The notes below the pieces were generated by a model that was not told the DNA's origin, made no database searches, and worked only from the letters and a program-made list of their open reading frames with translations. Position numbers and translations under genes: made by a program. 64,000 nt of DNA from Streptomyces sp. M92. GTDB taxonomy: Bacteria > Actinomycetota > Actinomycetes > Streptomycetales > Streptomycetaceae. Within the stretch, counting starts at the first letter, position 1. Each line of letters begins with the position of its first letter. Positions 42,585 to 57,529 of the stretch are shown one piece after another. The stretch spans positions 434,001-498,000 of the forward strand of contig NZ_CP101137.1 in NCBI RefSeq assembly GCF_028473745.1, read 5' to 3'.

Positions 42585-42868
42585 CCGGTACGGCGTCGGC
42601 TTCGCGCCACGGTCCGTGTCCCGTGGCCCCCCTCCCGACGAACCTCTCGCGCGAAGAGCTGACGTCTCATGGCGCCCCCCGTTCCCTGACCACCGTCACC
42701 CTCGACTCCCCCGAGCCGGTGGACATCGCCGGCCTCCTGCCGCCGGGCGCCACCTGGCTGCCCGCTCCCCCGTACGCCCAGCCCGACGTGCACGTGGCCC
42801 GGCTGCGCCGCAAGCTCGGTGCCGAGCACCGGCGGACGATCCAGACCGTGCGGCGCGTCGGCTACACG
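42581..42868 (+). pseudogene. winged-helix (OmpR-type) regulator remnant with internal deletion
   Basis: The frame from GTG 42581 (overlapping the upstream TGA) reads TVTLDSPEPVDIAGLLPPGATWLPAPPYAQP and jumps at about 42784 directly into DVHVARLRRKLGAEHRRTIQTVRRVGY, which ends near 42865. The second part is the recognition helix and wing of an OmpR-type DNA-binding domain. Streptomyces homologues have roughly 100 further residues between the two parts. No stop follows in this frame, as it runs on under the epimerase gene. I therefore call it a deleted remnant. Confidence 0.6.
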
Positions 42869-42947
42869 CGCCGCCCACCGGAGGCTGAGCTCTGCCGTCG
42901 GCAGAAAGGCGTTCCCCGGACGGCCTCCGGCGGGCACAGTGGCCGGC
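42585..42947. other. gap between DUF6891 gene and epimerase gene
   Basis: 363 bases that hold only the winged-helix remnant and the start region of the epimerase gene. No hairpin or promoter was recognised. Confidence 0.5.
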
Positions 42948-43952
42948 ATGAGGCTACTGGTGCTGGGCGGTACGGAGTTCGTGGGGCGGGCCGTGGTGGA
43001 GGGCGCACTCGGGCGCGGCTGGGAGGTGACCGTCCTGCACCGCGGACGGCACGCCCCGCCCCCCGGGGTGCGCGCACTGCACGGCGACCGCACCGCACCG
43101 GACGGGCTCGCCGCCCTGGCGGGCGACGGCACCTGGGACGCCGTCGTCGACACCTGGTCGGCGGCGCCCCGCGCGGTGCGGGACTCGGCGCGGCTGCTGC
43201 GGGACCGCGTCGGGCGGTACGTGTACGTGTCGAGCTGCTCGGTGTACGCCTGGGCGCCGCCCGCCGGGTACACCGAGGACGCCCCACTGGTCGAGGGCGC
43301 CTCGGCGGACGCCGGGCAGAGCGACTACGCGCGGGACAAGCGGGGCGCCGAGCTGGCCGTCCTGGACGCCTTCGGCGCGGACCGTTCGGTGCTCGCCCGG
43401 TCCGGGCTGATCCTCGGACCGTACGAGAACATCGGGCGGCTGCCGTGGTGGCTGAACCGCGTCGCGCGCGGCGGCCCGGTGCTCGCGCCGGGCCCGCGCG
43501 ACCTGCCCCTCCAGTACATCGACGCACGCGACCTCGCCGACTGGGTCCTCGGGGCGGTGGAGCGGGAGCTGAGCGGGCCGTACAACCTGATCTCTCCGCC
43601 GGGGCACACCACCATGGGCGCCCTGCTCGAAGCCTGCGTAAGGGCCACGGGCGGCGCGGCCGAGCTGCGCTGGACCGCCCCGGACGCCGTCCTGGCCGCC
43701 GGGATCGCACCGTGGACGCAGCTGCCCGTGTGGACACCGCCAGGCAGCGACCTGCACGAGGCGCTGCACACGGCCGACGTCTCCCGGGCCCTGGCCACGG
43801 GACTGGGCTGCCGCCCGGCCGACGACACGGTCACCGACACCTGGACCTGGCTGCGGAGCATCGGCGGTACGGCACCGCGGCGCCCGGACCGGCCGCCGGT
43901 CGGCCTGGACCCGGAGACGGAGGCGAAGCTGCTCGCGGCGGACGGGGACTGA
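42948..43952 (+). CDS. NAD-dependent epimerase/dehydratase (extended SDR)
   Basis: A 334-residue protein starting at ATG 42948. The motif LLVLGGTEFVGRAVVEGAL is at the N-terminus, followed by YVYVSSCSVYAWAPPAGYTEDAP and SDYARDKRGAE, the Y-x-x-x-K catalytic pair (Tyr, then Lys four residues later). LQYIDARDLADWVLGAVE and a C-terminal SDR tail follow. The family acts on nucleotide-sugar or related substrates; the substrate is unknown. Confidence 0.87.
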   Translation: MRLLVLGGTEFVGRAVVEGALGRGWEVTVLHRGRHAPPPGVRALHGDRTAPDGLAALAGDGTWDAVVDTWSAAPRAVRDSARLLRDRVGRYVYVSSCSVYAWAPPAGYTEDAPLVEGASADAGQSDYARDKRGAELAVLDAFGADRSVLARSGLILGPYENIGRLPWWLNRVARGGPVLAPGPRDLPLQYIDARDLADWVLGAVERELSGPYNLISPPGHTTMGALLEACVRATGGAAELRWTAPDAVLAAGIAPWTQLPVWTPPGSDLHEALHTADVSRALATGLGCRPADDTVTDTWTWLRSIGGTAPRRPDRPPVGLDPETEAKLLAADGD

Positions 43953-44077
43953 GACCGCACGTCTCGGGCGACCCCGGCACCGGCAGGCCCGTCCCGCACC
44001 GAGGTGTACCTGGCAACACCCCGGACCAGGGGGCTCGGCCCCGTGACCGGCTCCGTCGGCTCGGCGAGACTGACGGC

Positions 44078-45352
44078 ATGGACATCGAGACGAGGAACGA
44101 CGGCCGCGGGACCCGGCCGAACCGGACGCGGACCGTGGCACTGTCGGCCGTGCGGGGGCTGGCGCTGGCGTTCATCACCCTGCCCGGCGCGGTGCTCTGC
44201 TTCTGCCTGACCCTGGTGTCCATCGCGCTGATCCCGATCGGGATCGGCATCGTCACCACGCCATGGGTGCTGACCGGCGTGCGGATGTTCGCGGACTGGC
44301 GGCGGGTGCTCGCCGCCGAGTGGGGCGGGGTCCGCATCCAGCGGGCGTACCGGCCGCTGCCCGAGGACGCCAACCCGTGGGCGCGCACCTTCGGGATGCT
44401 CGCCGACCCGGCGACCTGGCGGGACCTCGTCTGGCTCCCGGTCGACATGACGGCGGGCTTCGTCACCGCGCTGCTGGCCTTCGCGCTGCCGCTCTACCCG
44501 CTGGAGGGGTTCGCGATCGCGGCCGGGCTGTGGCGGCTCTGGGACGACACCTACTGGTACGGCTTCGTGCCCGTCACCGACCAGACCACCGCGCTCTACG
44601 CCGCCGCCCTGGGCGCCGTCCTCCTCGTCGCCGCCGCCTGGCTCACCCCGCTCCTGCTGAAGGCCCACTTCCGGCTGACCGGCGCGGTCCTCGGCTCGGG
44701 CCAGGCCGAGCTCGCCGAGCGGGTGCGCGTGCTGACCGAGACCCGGCGGGACGCCGTCGACACCTCCGCCGCCGAACTGCGCCGCATCGAACGCGACCTG
44801 CACGACGGGGCGCAGGCCAGGCTGGTCGCCATGGGCATGGACCTCGGCACCATCGAGGCACTGCTGGAGAAGGACCCGGCGAAGGCCCGGGAACTGCTCG
44901 CCCAGGCCCGGCAGTCCTCCGCCGACGCCCTGACCGAGCTGCGCGAACTCGTGCGCGGCATCCACCCCCCGGTCCTCGCCGAACGCGGTCTGGGCGACGC
45001 CGTACGGGCGCTGGCACTGCGGCTGCCCGTCACCGTGGAGACCGACGTGGAGCTGCCCGGCCGCGCGGAGGCGCCCGTGGAGTCCGCCGCGTACTTCGCC
45101 GTCAGCGAGATCCTCACCAACGCCGTCAAGCACTCCGGCGCCGACCGGATCTGGATCGACATGCACCACGCCGAGGGCCGGCTGCGCGTCAGCGTCACCG
45201 ACAACGGCAAGGGCGGCGCGGTGATCGGCGCGGGGACGGGGCTGGCCGGCGTCGAGCGGCGACTCGGTACATTCGACGGCGTCCTGGCCGTCAGCTCCCC
45301 CGCGGGCGGCCCCACCATGGTCACCGTGGAGATCCCTTGCGCGTTGTCCTAG
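44078..45352 (+). CDS. sensor histidine kinase (NarL/DesK type, HisKA_3)
   Basis: A 424-residue membrane kinase starting at ATG 44078. Four hydrophobic helices lie in about residues 22-70 and 130-210. The phosphoacceptor His242 sits in [17 protein letters not shown]. The ATPase domain has [18 protein letters not shown] and [11 protein letters not shown]. It is paired with the LuxR-type regulator downstream, whose start overlaps its end. The signal is unknown. Confidence 0.92.
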   Translation: MDIETRNDGRGTRPNRTRTVALSAVRGLALAFITLPGAVLCFCLTLVSIALIPIGIGIVTTPWVLTGVRMFADWRRVLAAEWGGVRIQRAYRPLPEDANPWARTFGMLADPATWRDLVWLPVDMTAGFVTALLAFALPLYPLEGFAIAAGLWRLWDDTYWYGFVPVTDQTTALYAAALGAVLLVAAAWLTPLLLKAHFRLTGAVLGSGQAELAERVRVLTETRRDAVDTSAAELRRIERDLHDGAQARLVAMGMDLGTIEALLEKDPAKARELLAQARQSSADALTELRELVRGIHPPVLAERGLGDAVRALALRLPVTVETDVELPGRAEAPVESAAYFAVSEILTNAVKHSGADRIWIDMHHAEGRLRVSVTDNGKGGAVIGAGTGLAGVERRLGTFDGVLAVSSPAGGPTMVTVEIPCALS

Positions 45353-45990
45353 CCGAAGACCTGTTCCTGCTGCGCGACGGACTGGTCCGGCTCCTGGAGG
45401 CCCACGGTTTCGAGATCGCCGCGGCCGTCGAGACCGGCCCCGAGCTGTCCCGCGCGCTGGCCGAGCTGGAGCCGGACGTCGCCGTCGTCGACGTGCGCCT
45501 GCCGCCCACGCTCACCGACGAGGGGTTGCAGTGCGCCCTCGAGGCCCGGCGCCGGCGGCCGGGGCTGCCGGTGCTGGTCCTGTCCCAGCACGTGGAGCAG
45601 CTGTACGCGCGCGAACTGCTCGCCGACGGCAGCGGCGGGGTCGGGTACCTGCTCAAGGACCGGGTGTTCGACGCGGAGCAGTTCGTGGACGCCATACGGC
45701 GGGTGGCGGCCGGCGGTACCGCGATGGACCCGCAGGTCATCCAGCAGCTGCTCAGCCGGCGGGCGGCGGCGGACCGGCCGCTGGAGCGGCTCACGCCCCG
45801 GGAGCTGGAGGTGCTGGAGCTGATGGCGCAGGGCCGGACCAACGCGGCGATCGCCGGGAAACTGGTCGTCACGGAGCGGGCGATCGCCAAGCACACGGCG
45901 AACATCTTCGCCAAACTGAGCCTCGAGGTCTCCGACGACGACAACCGGCGTGTACTGGCGGTTCTGGCCTATCTGGACCGCGGCCACTGA
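45337..45990 (+). CDS. LuxR-family response regulator
   Basis: A 217-residue regulator. I chose TTG 45337 (LRVVLAED), which follows GGAG by 6-7 bases and overlaps the kinase stop by 16 bases; no ATG or GTG is available near this point. The receiver has phospho-acceptor Asp52 in [10 protein letters not shown] and the conserved Lys in YLLKDRVF. The LuxR-type HTH is [44 protein letters not shown]. The regulon is not evident. Confidence 0.9.
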   Translation: MRVVLAEDLFLLRDGLVRLLEAHGFEIAAAVETGPELSRALAELEPDVAVVDVRLPPTLTDEGLQCALEARRRRPGLPVLVLSQHVEQLYARELLADGSGGVGYLLKDRVFDAEQFVDAIRRVAAGGTAMDPQVIQQLLSRRAAADRPLERLTPRELEVLELMAQGRTNAAIAGKLVVTERAIAKHTANIFAKLSLEVSDDDNRRVLAVLAYLDRGH

Positions 45991-46124
45991 CCTCGTCCGC
46001 CGCACAGGACCCACCGATTCCGCAGACGACTGAACACCCCTGGGACGGCCTCCGTATGGAAAGGAGCCGCTTCACTCCTGCCGGGCGCCCTCGATGCCCC
46101 GCAAGGAAGTCAAAGAGGAGTTCC

Positions 46125-47615
46125 ATGGGACGCAACACGAGAAAACGCCGTACGCCGCTGGCCGCCAAGGTCGTAGCCGGGGCGGCGGCCCTGGCGGTCG
46201 GCGGGGGCGGGCTGGTCTGGGCCAACTTCCACGCCTCGGCGCACGAGGAGAATCCGGCCCACAACCGGACGAGGTCGGCCGCGGCGCAGGTCGCGACGAT
46301 CGACTGTCCCGACGTCGGCCAGGAGCTGTCCGACGTGCCGGACCGCGCGCGGGGGGAGGTCGACGGCGAGCTGGCCACGATGGACAGCCAGATCACCGAG
46401 GCCTACAAGCGCCTCGCCACCACGCGGCGCGCGCAGGCGGGTGACCCGCGGTTCGTCGAGAACACCATCCTCGGACCGCTCAAGGACCGGCGGAAGGCGA
46501 TCATCGACCGGATCCAGCTGGAGATCAACCGGGCCGGCGGCCGGGCCGACGACGACCTGGACCGCCTGGCCGGCTGCCAGGGACAGCCCGCGGAACAGCC
46601 GCAGAACGGCGACGGCCAGAACGACGGCGGCCAGGACGGCGACGGTCAGAACGGCGACGGCCAGGGCCGGGCCGACAACGGCAACGGGGCGGCCGGCCCC
46701 TTCGCCGAGGACTTCGTCGACATCAAGGACGTCCGGCCGAACTCACGGGACCTGGAGAACGGGCTGGCCGCCGACGGCGACGGCGGGTCGACGGGCTCCT
46801 TCACCGCGAAGTGCGGCGTCAACGAGAACAACCTGTTCAACAGTGACAATCTGATCGTCGCCCCGGGCGTCGACAACGGCGCCCACCACACGCACGACTA
46901 CGTCGGCAATCAGGACAACGACGCCTTCTCCAGCGACGAGGACCTGGCGAACGCCGGCACCTCGTGCCAGAACCAGGGCGACAAGTCCACCTACTACTGG
47001 CCGGTGCTGCGACTCCAGGACGGCACCCAGGAGTTCGACGCCGGTGACCTGGGGGGCGGGGCTGAGGGCAATGTCGGCAGGATCCTGAAGGCCGACGAGG
47101 CGGAGATCAGGTTCGTGGGCAACAAGCAGAGCGACGTCGTCGCCATGCCCAGGTTCCTGCGCATCATCACCGGCGACGCCAAGGCCTTCACGAACGGCGT
47201 GGCCAACGCCAACAGCTCGTTCAGCTGCACGGGCTTCGAGGACCGGCAGGTCACCGACAAGTACGTGCTCTGCCCCGAGGGCAGTCGGGTCGTGCGCACG
47301 TCCAACTTCCAGAGCTGCTGGGACGGTCAGAACATCGACAGCGCCAACCACCGCGACCACGTGGCCTTCGTCCGGGACGACGGCAGCTGCCCGGACGGCT
47401 TCCGGGCCATCCCCCAGTTGCAGGTGCGCCTCGTGTACGACGTGCCCACCCCGACCGTCGAGAACGGCCGGGTCCAGGACCCGTACGCCGTGGACGGCTT
47501 CCCCGAGCAGCTGCACAAGCCGATCACCGATCACAACGACTTCATCAACGTCATGGACGAGGACCTGATGAACGAGGTGGTCGACTGCATCAACAGCGGC
47601 GAGGACTGCCAGTAG
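46125..47615 (+). CDS. secreted DUF1996 protein with Cys-bounded helical module
   Basis: A 496-residue exported protein; ATG 46125 follows AGAGGAG. A signal/anchor helix occupies about residues 13-34. A Cys-bounded helical module follows ([20 protein letters not shown]...[21 protein letters not shown]...LAGC). Then comes an Asn/Gly/Asp/Gln linker ([18 protein letters not shown]). The C-terminal DUF1996 domain from about residue 230 has the typical [54 protein letters not shown] pattern. DUF1996 proteins occur in fungi and actinomycetes; their activity is not established as far as I know. Confidence 0.85.
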   Translation: MGRNTRKRRTPLAAKVVAGAAALAVGGGGLVWANFHASAHEENPAHNRTRSAAAQVATIDCPDVGQELSDVPDRARGEVDGELATMDSQITEAYKRLATTRRAQAGDPRFVENTILGPLKDRRKAIIDRIQLEINRAGGRADDDLDRLAGCQGQPAEQPQNGDGQNDGGQDGDGQNGDGQGRADNGNGAAGPFAEDFVDIKDVRPNSRDLENGLAADGDGGSTGSFTAKCGVNENNLFNSDNLIVAPGVDNGAHHTHDYVGNQDNDAFSSDEDLANAGTSCQNQGDKSTYYWPVLRLQDGTQEFDAGDLGGGAEGNVGRILKADEAEIRFVGNKQSDVVAMPRFLRIITGDAKAFTNGVANANSSFSCTGFEDRQVTDKYVLCPEGSRVVRTSNFQSCWDGQNIDSANHRDHVAFVRDDGSCPDGFRAIPQLQVRLVYDVPTPTVENGRVQDPYAVDGFPEQLHKPITDHNDFINVMDEDLMNEVVDCINSGEDCQ

Positions 47616-47644
47616 TTCCCCTGGTTCCCCGCCATAGCGCGCAT

Positions 47645-47676
47645 GGGGCCGGTGACGTGAGAACGTCACCGGCCCC
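47645..47676. terminator. terminator between DUF1996 gene and lipoprotein gene
   Basis: GGGGCCGGTGACGT-GAGA-ACGTCACCGGCCCC is a perfect 14-bp stem with a 4-base loop at 47645-47676, between two convergent genes. Confidence 0.8.
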
Positions 47677-47696
47677 TCGCGCGTCCCGGTCCGAGG

Positions 47697-48137
47697 TCAG
47701 CCGCCGTGCCCACCGTGCCCGCCGTGCCCCTCCGGATGGCTGCCGCCGCCGTGCTGGGTCCCCTGCTCCAGGGTGCCGCCGAGCCGGCCGCGCAGGTCCG
47801 CCACGACGTCCTCGTGGCCGACGGCGACCCACTTGCGGCCGACGAGGTAGTAGCCGCCGTAGTCCTTGGCCGTGTTGATCCACTCGCGCTGCCCGCGGTC
47901 GGTGGCGAAGGTGGCGAGGACGTACTTCTCGTCGCCCCTCCCGCAGAGGGCCTGGCGGATGGTGTCGGCGTCCGTCTGCATGTCGGGCTCGCACTTCACC
48001 TCGGCGGCCAGGTGCTCCAGGCTGCCGGTCGCGGTCCCGGGCACGGCCGCCTCGCCGTCCCCGTCGGAGCCGCAGCCGGTCAGCGCCAGTACCGCCGCCG
48101 CTGCGGCCGGCGCGAGCATCGGTCGGGTCAGCCTCAT
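47697..48137 (-). CDS. lipoprotein with His/Gly-rich C-terminus
   Basis: A 146-residue protein; ATG 48137 follows GGAGGAACAG. The lipobox is LALTGC. The mature part has two Cys (VKCEPDMQTD and QALCGRGDEKYV), the core YVLATFATDRGQREWINTAKDYGGYYLVGRKWVAVG, and a C-terminal tail HGGGSHPEGHGGHGGHGG that could bind metal ions. No function known. Confidence 0.8.
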   Translation of the reverse strand: MRLTRPMLAPAAAAAVLALTGCGSDGDGEAAVPGTATGSLEHLAAEVKCEPDMQTDADTIRQALCGRGDEKYVLATFATDRGQREWINTAKDYGGYYLVGRKWVAVGHEDVVADLRGRLGGTLEQGTQHGGGSHPEGHGGHGGHGG

Positions 48138-48274
48138 CTGTTCCTCCGGTCCGTTCCGGCGACATGCCGTGCGGAGCCCTCTGCGAGGGGCTCTCGCCAT
48201 CGATACGGCCGCGGGGCGCGAACCATTCAGAAACCCCGGTGTCGTTCCGAGGGCACCCGTGCGAGAGTGGCGCT

Positions 48275-48784
48275 GTGGACCAGGACTGGGAAGACCGTGT
48301 GACCGCCGCGTGGGCGACGGCCGACGACTACGCCGAGGACGGTGCCGCCGACTTCCGCGCGGTGATCGACGCCCTCGCCGACGAGTTGCCGGCGGACAGC
48401 CCGCTCGGCCTGTTCGAGCGGGCCTGCGCCTGGGACTCCACCGGCCACTCCGAGCGGGCTGTGCCGCTGTACCGCGAGGCGCTGGAGCGCGGGCTGGGCG
48501 AGGTCAGCCGCTACAAGGGCCGCCGGGCGAAGATCCAGCTCTCCAGCTCGCTGCGGAACATCGGCGAGCCGGAGGAGGGCGTCAAGCTGCTGTCGCCGGA
48601 ACTGCTCGCGCCGTCGGACGAGTTGGACGACGCCGTGCGCGCCACGCTCGCCCTGTGCCTGTCGAGCATGGGCCGCGACCGGGAGGGGCTGTCGCTGGTG
48701 CTGGGCGCGCTCGCGCCCCATCTGCCGCGCTACCAGCGGTCGATGGCCGCCTACGCGCGAGCGCTGGTGGAACCCGAGGACTGA
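48275..48784 (+). CDS. TPR-like protein
   Basis: A 169-residue soluble protein starting at GTG 48275. Helical pairs look like tetratricopeptide repeats (SPLGLFERACAWDSTGHSERAVPLYREALERGL; GRRAKIQLSSSLRNIGEPEEGVKLLSPELLAP; DDAVRATLALCLSSMGRDREGLSLVLGALAPHLPRYQRSMAAYARALVE). It probably mediates protein-protein contact; partner unknown. Confidence 0.8.
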   Translation: MDQDWEDRVTAAWATADDYAEDGAADFRAVIDALADELPADSPLGLFERACAWDSTGHSERAVPLYREALERGLGEVSRYKGRRAKIQLSSSLRNIGEPEEGVKLLSPELLAPSDELDDAVRATLALCLSSMGRDREGLSLVLGALAPHLPRYQRSMAAYARALVEPED

Positions 48785-48857
48785 CCGGTCAGGGCTGACC
48801 CGGCCAGGACTGACCTGGGCATGGTGACCATCCACCCATTCGCTCGTTCTGCTGAAC

Positions 48858-50789
48858 GTGCAGTCACAGGATGTCGCCCCGCGCCCCGCACCGTCCTCCG
48901 CCTCCCCTGCCGACCCGGTCGTCGACGTCGAACAGGCCGAGGCCGCGCTCGTCGAGCACTACCCGCGCCTGGCCCGGCTCGCCTACCTGGTGCTGCCGCC
49001 GGGCCTGGGCCGGGGCCGCCGCGTCCTGTCCGCGCACTCCATCGTCCAGCGAGCCCTGCCCCGGAACCGGACGACGGCTCCCGTGATCCCGGCCCAGTCG
49101 ACCGGCCGCGAGGTGGACCTCGGGTACGCGCTGGTCCGCCTCCGCGTGGTCCGTGCGGCGCTGGAGGCCGCCCGCCCGCTCAAGCGGCGCGCGTGGCCCA
49201 ACCGGTCCCAGCTGCCGCCCCTGCTGCCCCAGGTGCGGGGCCTCAAGCTCTTCCCGCGCTCCGGCGGGGCCGACGAACTCGCCCTGGACCAGCGGCTGTC
49301 CGCCCTCTCCGCGCCCGGCCGCGCGGCCTACGTCCTGCGGGGCCTGGAGCAGCTCCCCGACCCGGACGTGCGGCAGCTGCTCGAAGCCGCCGGGGTCGCC
49401 GACGCGGACGCCGCGCTGCGAGAGGCCGACGAGGTGCCCGCGCAGTACACGCTGCTCACCTCCTCCGAGTACGACCCCTGCTCGCTGCAGGCCCGGCCGA
49501 CCGACCTGATGCGCCGCCGCCAGCACACGCGGGCGGCGCTGGTCGCCGGGGCGGCCCTGGTGGTGTGCGGGACGCTGCTGGGCATGCCCGGCGACGGCTG
49601 GGGGCCGGACGGCGCCGCCGCCCCGTCGTACGCGCAGAACCCGGCGGCCGAGGCGGCCCTGGACCCCGCCGAGCTGACGAAGGCCGCCCCGGCCGCCTGG
49701 GAGACCTCCGCGCGCACCGACTTCTCGGTGTGGCCGGCCCGCGGCGACCTCACCGGCGACGAGGAACTGCTGCGCCGGGCCCTCGCCGTGTGGGCGCGGC
49801 CCGGCGAGAGCGTGGGCGTCTCGGCGACGCCCGGCACCCCGACCGGCGGCCCCTCCGGCCCGCCCCGGCTGCTGTACGCCGGGACCGTCGACAACGCGCG
49901 CGTGGTGATCCTGCACGACGGTCTGCGCCTCGCCCGGTACGCCGAGCCGAAGGACGGCACGGCGGGCGCCGCCCTGGACTTCGCGCGCACCGACGGCGCC
50001 GACCGGGCCGAGGCCACCGCGGTGGTCCTGGGCCGGGCCGACGGCAACGTCCGCTATCTGACGGCGCCGTGGGTGTCGAAGGCCGCCGTGCGCGATCTCG
50101 CCGACCCGGACGCCGACGCCCGTGCCCTGACGCTGACCGACGGGGTGACCTCGCCGCTGGCCAGCCCGGTGCAGCAGCAGTCCGGGGCGTGTACGTCCTG
50201 GCACGTGCTGGAGCTGACCGACGGCTCGGACACCCGGCTGGCGACCGACCTCGGCGAGCTGGTCCCGGCCCGCCTCACCACCGGCCGCCCCGGTGCGGCG
50301 AAGGACGTCTCCGGGGCCGGGGCCCGGGCCGACTGGGCGCCGTACGCGTGCTCGCTCGGCGCGGTGCGCGGACAGGGCGTGCGGTCGGTGAACGCCTGGC
50401 AGTTCGCCGCGCAGCCGCTGCCCGACGCCAGCGGCTCGGGCGACTGGGTGTGCACCCGGGCCGAGACCTGGCGGGGCGAGGGGGCACGGGTGCTGGCGCA
50501 GTTCCGCACCCCGGGCGGTGCCCGGGGTGCGGTGGCGTCGAAGGCGCAGGACGTGCCGGCGTGCGGTGAGCGCGACCCGCACGTGCTGGCCGGGGTGCTG
50601 TGGAAGTCGGAGGGCGGGCACTGGTACCTGCTCGCCGCCGGTGACCGCGAGACTCGGTCGGTCGAGGCGACGGGCGGCATCAGCGACTCCGCCGACGGCA
50701 ACCTGCTGACGGCGAAGGGCGAACAGGGCGCGCGGGCCGAGCTGAAGGGCACCCTGGACAGCGGCCGGACGATCAGCGGACTGCGGTAA
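48858..50789 (+). CDS. membrane protein with sigma-factor-like cytoplasmic part
   Basis: A 643-residue protein starting at GTG 48858. The N-terminal 190 residues look like an ECF sigma layout (AEAALVEHYPRLARLAYLVLP as region 2; AYVLRGLEQLPDPDVRQLLEAAGVADADAAL as a region-4-like part), but they lack a clear recognition helix. One transmembrane helix follows at about residues 228-245 (AALVAGAALVVCGTLLGM), and the remaining 390 residues would be extracellular. The extracellular part has no recognised domain. Function unknown; the sigma similarity is by eye. Confidence 0.72.
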   Translation: MQSQDVAPRPAPSSASPADPVVDVEQAEAALVEHYPRLARLAYLVLPPGLGRGRRVLSAHSIVQRALPRNRTTAPVIPAQSTGREVDLGYALVRLRVVRAALEAARPLKRRAWPNRSQLPPLLPQVRGLKLFPRSGGADELALDQRLSALSAPGRAAYVLRGLEQLPDPDVRQLLEAAGVADADAALREADEVPAQYTLLTSSEYDPCSLQARPTDLMRRRQHTRAALVAGAALVVCGTLLGMPGDGWGPDGAAAPSYAQNPAAEAALDPAELTKAAPAAWETSARTDFSVWPARGDLTGDEELLRRALAVWARPGESVGVSATPGTPTGGPSGPPRLLYAGTVDNARVVILHDGLRLARYAEPKDGTAGAALDFARTDGADRAEATAVVLGRADGNVRYLTAPWVSKAAVRDLADPDADARALTLTDGVTSPLASPVQQQSGACTSWHVLELTDGSDTRLATDLGELVPARLTTGRPGAAKDVSGAGARADWAPYACSLGAVRGQGVRSVNAWQFAAQPLPDASGSGDWVCTRAETWRGEGARVLAQFRTPGGARGAVASKAQDVPACGERDPHVLAGVLWKSEGGHWYLLAAGDRETRSVEATGGISDSADGNLLTAKGEQGARAELKGTLDSGRTISGLR

Positions 50790-50871
50790 CCCCGCCGGTA
50801 CGGGCCACTACGGAACACCTGTGCCCGATCCGGGCCGTTCGAAGGCTGAATTCGATCGGTAAGGTGTTCGT

Positions 50872-51561
50872 ATGACTACCGGGGTGCGCCGCAGAATGGG
50901 TGTCGAGGAACGGCGGCAGCAGCTGATCGGCGTCGCCCTCGATCTGTTCAGCCGCCGCTCGCCCGAAGAGGTCTCCATCGACGAGATAGCGTCGGCCGCG
51001 GGCATCTCCCGCCCGCTGGTCTACCACTACTTCCCCGGCAAACTCAGCTTGTACGAGGCCGCGTTGCAGCGGGCCGCGGACGATCTGGCGGCCCGGTTCG
51101 TGGAGCCGGCCGAGGGCCCGCTGGGCGCGCGGCTGCTGCGCGTCATGGGCCGCTACTTCGACTTCGTGGACGAGCACGGCCCCGGTTTCTCGGCGCTGAT
51201 GCGCGGTGGTCCGGCGGTCGGCTCCTCGCGGACGAACGCGCTCGTGGACTCCGTACGGCAGGCCGCCTACGACCAGATCCTTTCGCATCTGGGTGTCACC
51301 GACCCGCCCGCCCGACTGGAACTGGTCGTGCGCTCCTGGATCTCGCTGGCCGAGTCGACGGCCCTGATCTGGCTGGACGGGCGCCGCATCCCGCGCGCCG
51401 AGCTGGAGGTCCAGCTCGTGCACGACTTCGCCGCGCTGACGGCGGTGAGCGCCGCCCACGACGAGGAGATGGGCGCCCTGCTGCGCCGCCTCGTCGCGGA
51501 CGAGCCGGCCGACGGCCCCTTCGGGGACGTGGCCGACCGGCTCACCTCGCTCGTGAGCTAA
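50872..51561 (+). CDS. TetR-family transcriptional regulator
   Basis: A 229-residue regulator starting at ATG 50872. The N-terminal HTH matches TetR (RRQQLIGVALDLFSRRSPEEVSIDEIASAAGISRPLVYHYFPGKLSLYEAAL). The C-terminal all-helical ligand domain is unassigned. The last 4 bases overlap the convergent tautomerase gene. Confidence 0.9.
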   Translation: MTTGVRRRMGVEERRQQLIGVALDLFSRRSPEEVSIDEIASAAGISRPLVYHYFPGKLSLYEAALQRAADDLAARFVEPAEGPLGARLLRVMGRYFDFVDEHGPGFSALMRGGPAVGSSRTNALVDSVRQAAYDQILSHLGVTDPPARLELVVRSWISLAESTALIWLDGRRIPRAELEVQLVHDFAALTAVSAAHDEEMGALLRRLVADEPADGPFGDVADRLTSLVS

Positions 51562-51914
51562 CTCTCGAACTTCCGGTACGACGGGTCCAGGTCGCGGACC
51601 TCCGCCGAGGCGTGCAGGGCGAGGCCGTCGCCCGGCTTCACGTGCTGACGCAGCAGCTCCAGCACGGTCTCGGTCAGACGCGCCTTGGTCTCGTCCGTGC
51701 GCCCCGCGAGCAGCCCCAGGGTGACGTGCACGACGGCGTGCCCGTCGGTGTCGGGGCCGACCGTGGTGTCCTCGGCGCGGCGGAACTGCGTCTTGCACGC
51801 CGGCGGCCTGGCGGCCGCGATCTCCACGACGGCGCCGTGCAGGGCCCGCGCGAACGCGGGCCGGTCGAAGTCGTCCGCGAGCGAGGCGGAGTAGTCGACG
51901 GTGATCTGCGGCAT
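51558..51914 (-). CDS. 5-carboxymethyl-2-hydroxymuconate isomerase-like tautomerase
   Basis: A 118-residue protein. The start at ATG 51914 puts Pro directly after Met (MPQITVDYSASLADDFDRPAF), as needed for a catalytic N-terminal proline in the tautomerase superfamily. CKTQFRRAEDTTVG and HAVVHVTLGLLAGRTDETKARLTETVLELLRQHV fit the CHMI family. No aromatic degradation genes are near, so the substrate is unknown. Confidence 0.82.
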   Translation of the reverse strand: MPQITVDYSASLADDFDRPAFARALHGAVVEIAAARPPACKTQFRRAEDTTVGPDTDGHAVVHVTLGLLAGRTDETKARLTETVLELLRQHVKPGDGLALHASAEVRDLDPSYRKFES

Positions 51915-51969
51915 GAGCCCTCCCGTTGCGTGAACAGCAGGGCTCACCCTAACCGCAGTACCGCGACCG

Positions 51970-57387
<5,418 letters not shown>

Positions 57388-57456
57388 GGCGTGAGCTCCT
57401 TGCGATGACGGCTCGTTCGGGTCCGACCCCGGCGAGACGGTAGCGCCGACGCAAGA

Positions 57457-57467
57457 CTTGCGGCAAG
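57457..57467. promoter_or_regulatory. palindrome CTTGC-G-GCAAG upstream of the amylopullulanase gene
   Basis: A perfect 11-bp palindrome 70-80 bases before the GTG start, next to another GCAAG (57451) and to CGTGAAAG/CTTTCACG repeats at about 57471-57498. Its CTTG/CAAG core is like sites reported upstream of Streptomyces alpha-amylase genes regulated by the LacI-type MalR. Confidence 0.45.
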
Positions 57468-57529
57468 GGTCGTGAAAGCAACGGAAAGAACTTTCACGTA
57501 CTCTCACGACCCCTGCCCGACCGGCCCGT

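Noticed and set aside
43325-45169. 614-residue minus-strand frame over the epimerase and kinase genes
   Set aside because: Shadow frame; the plus strand carries clear epimerase and histidine kinase motifs.
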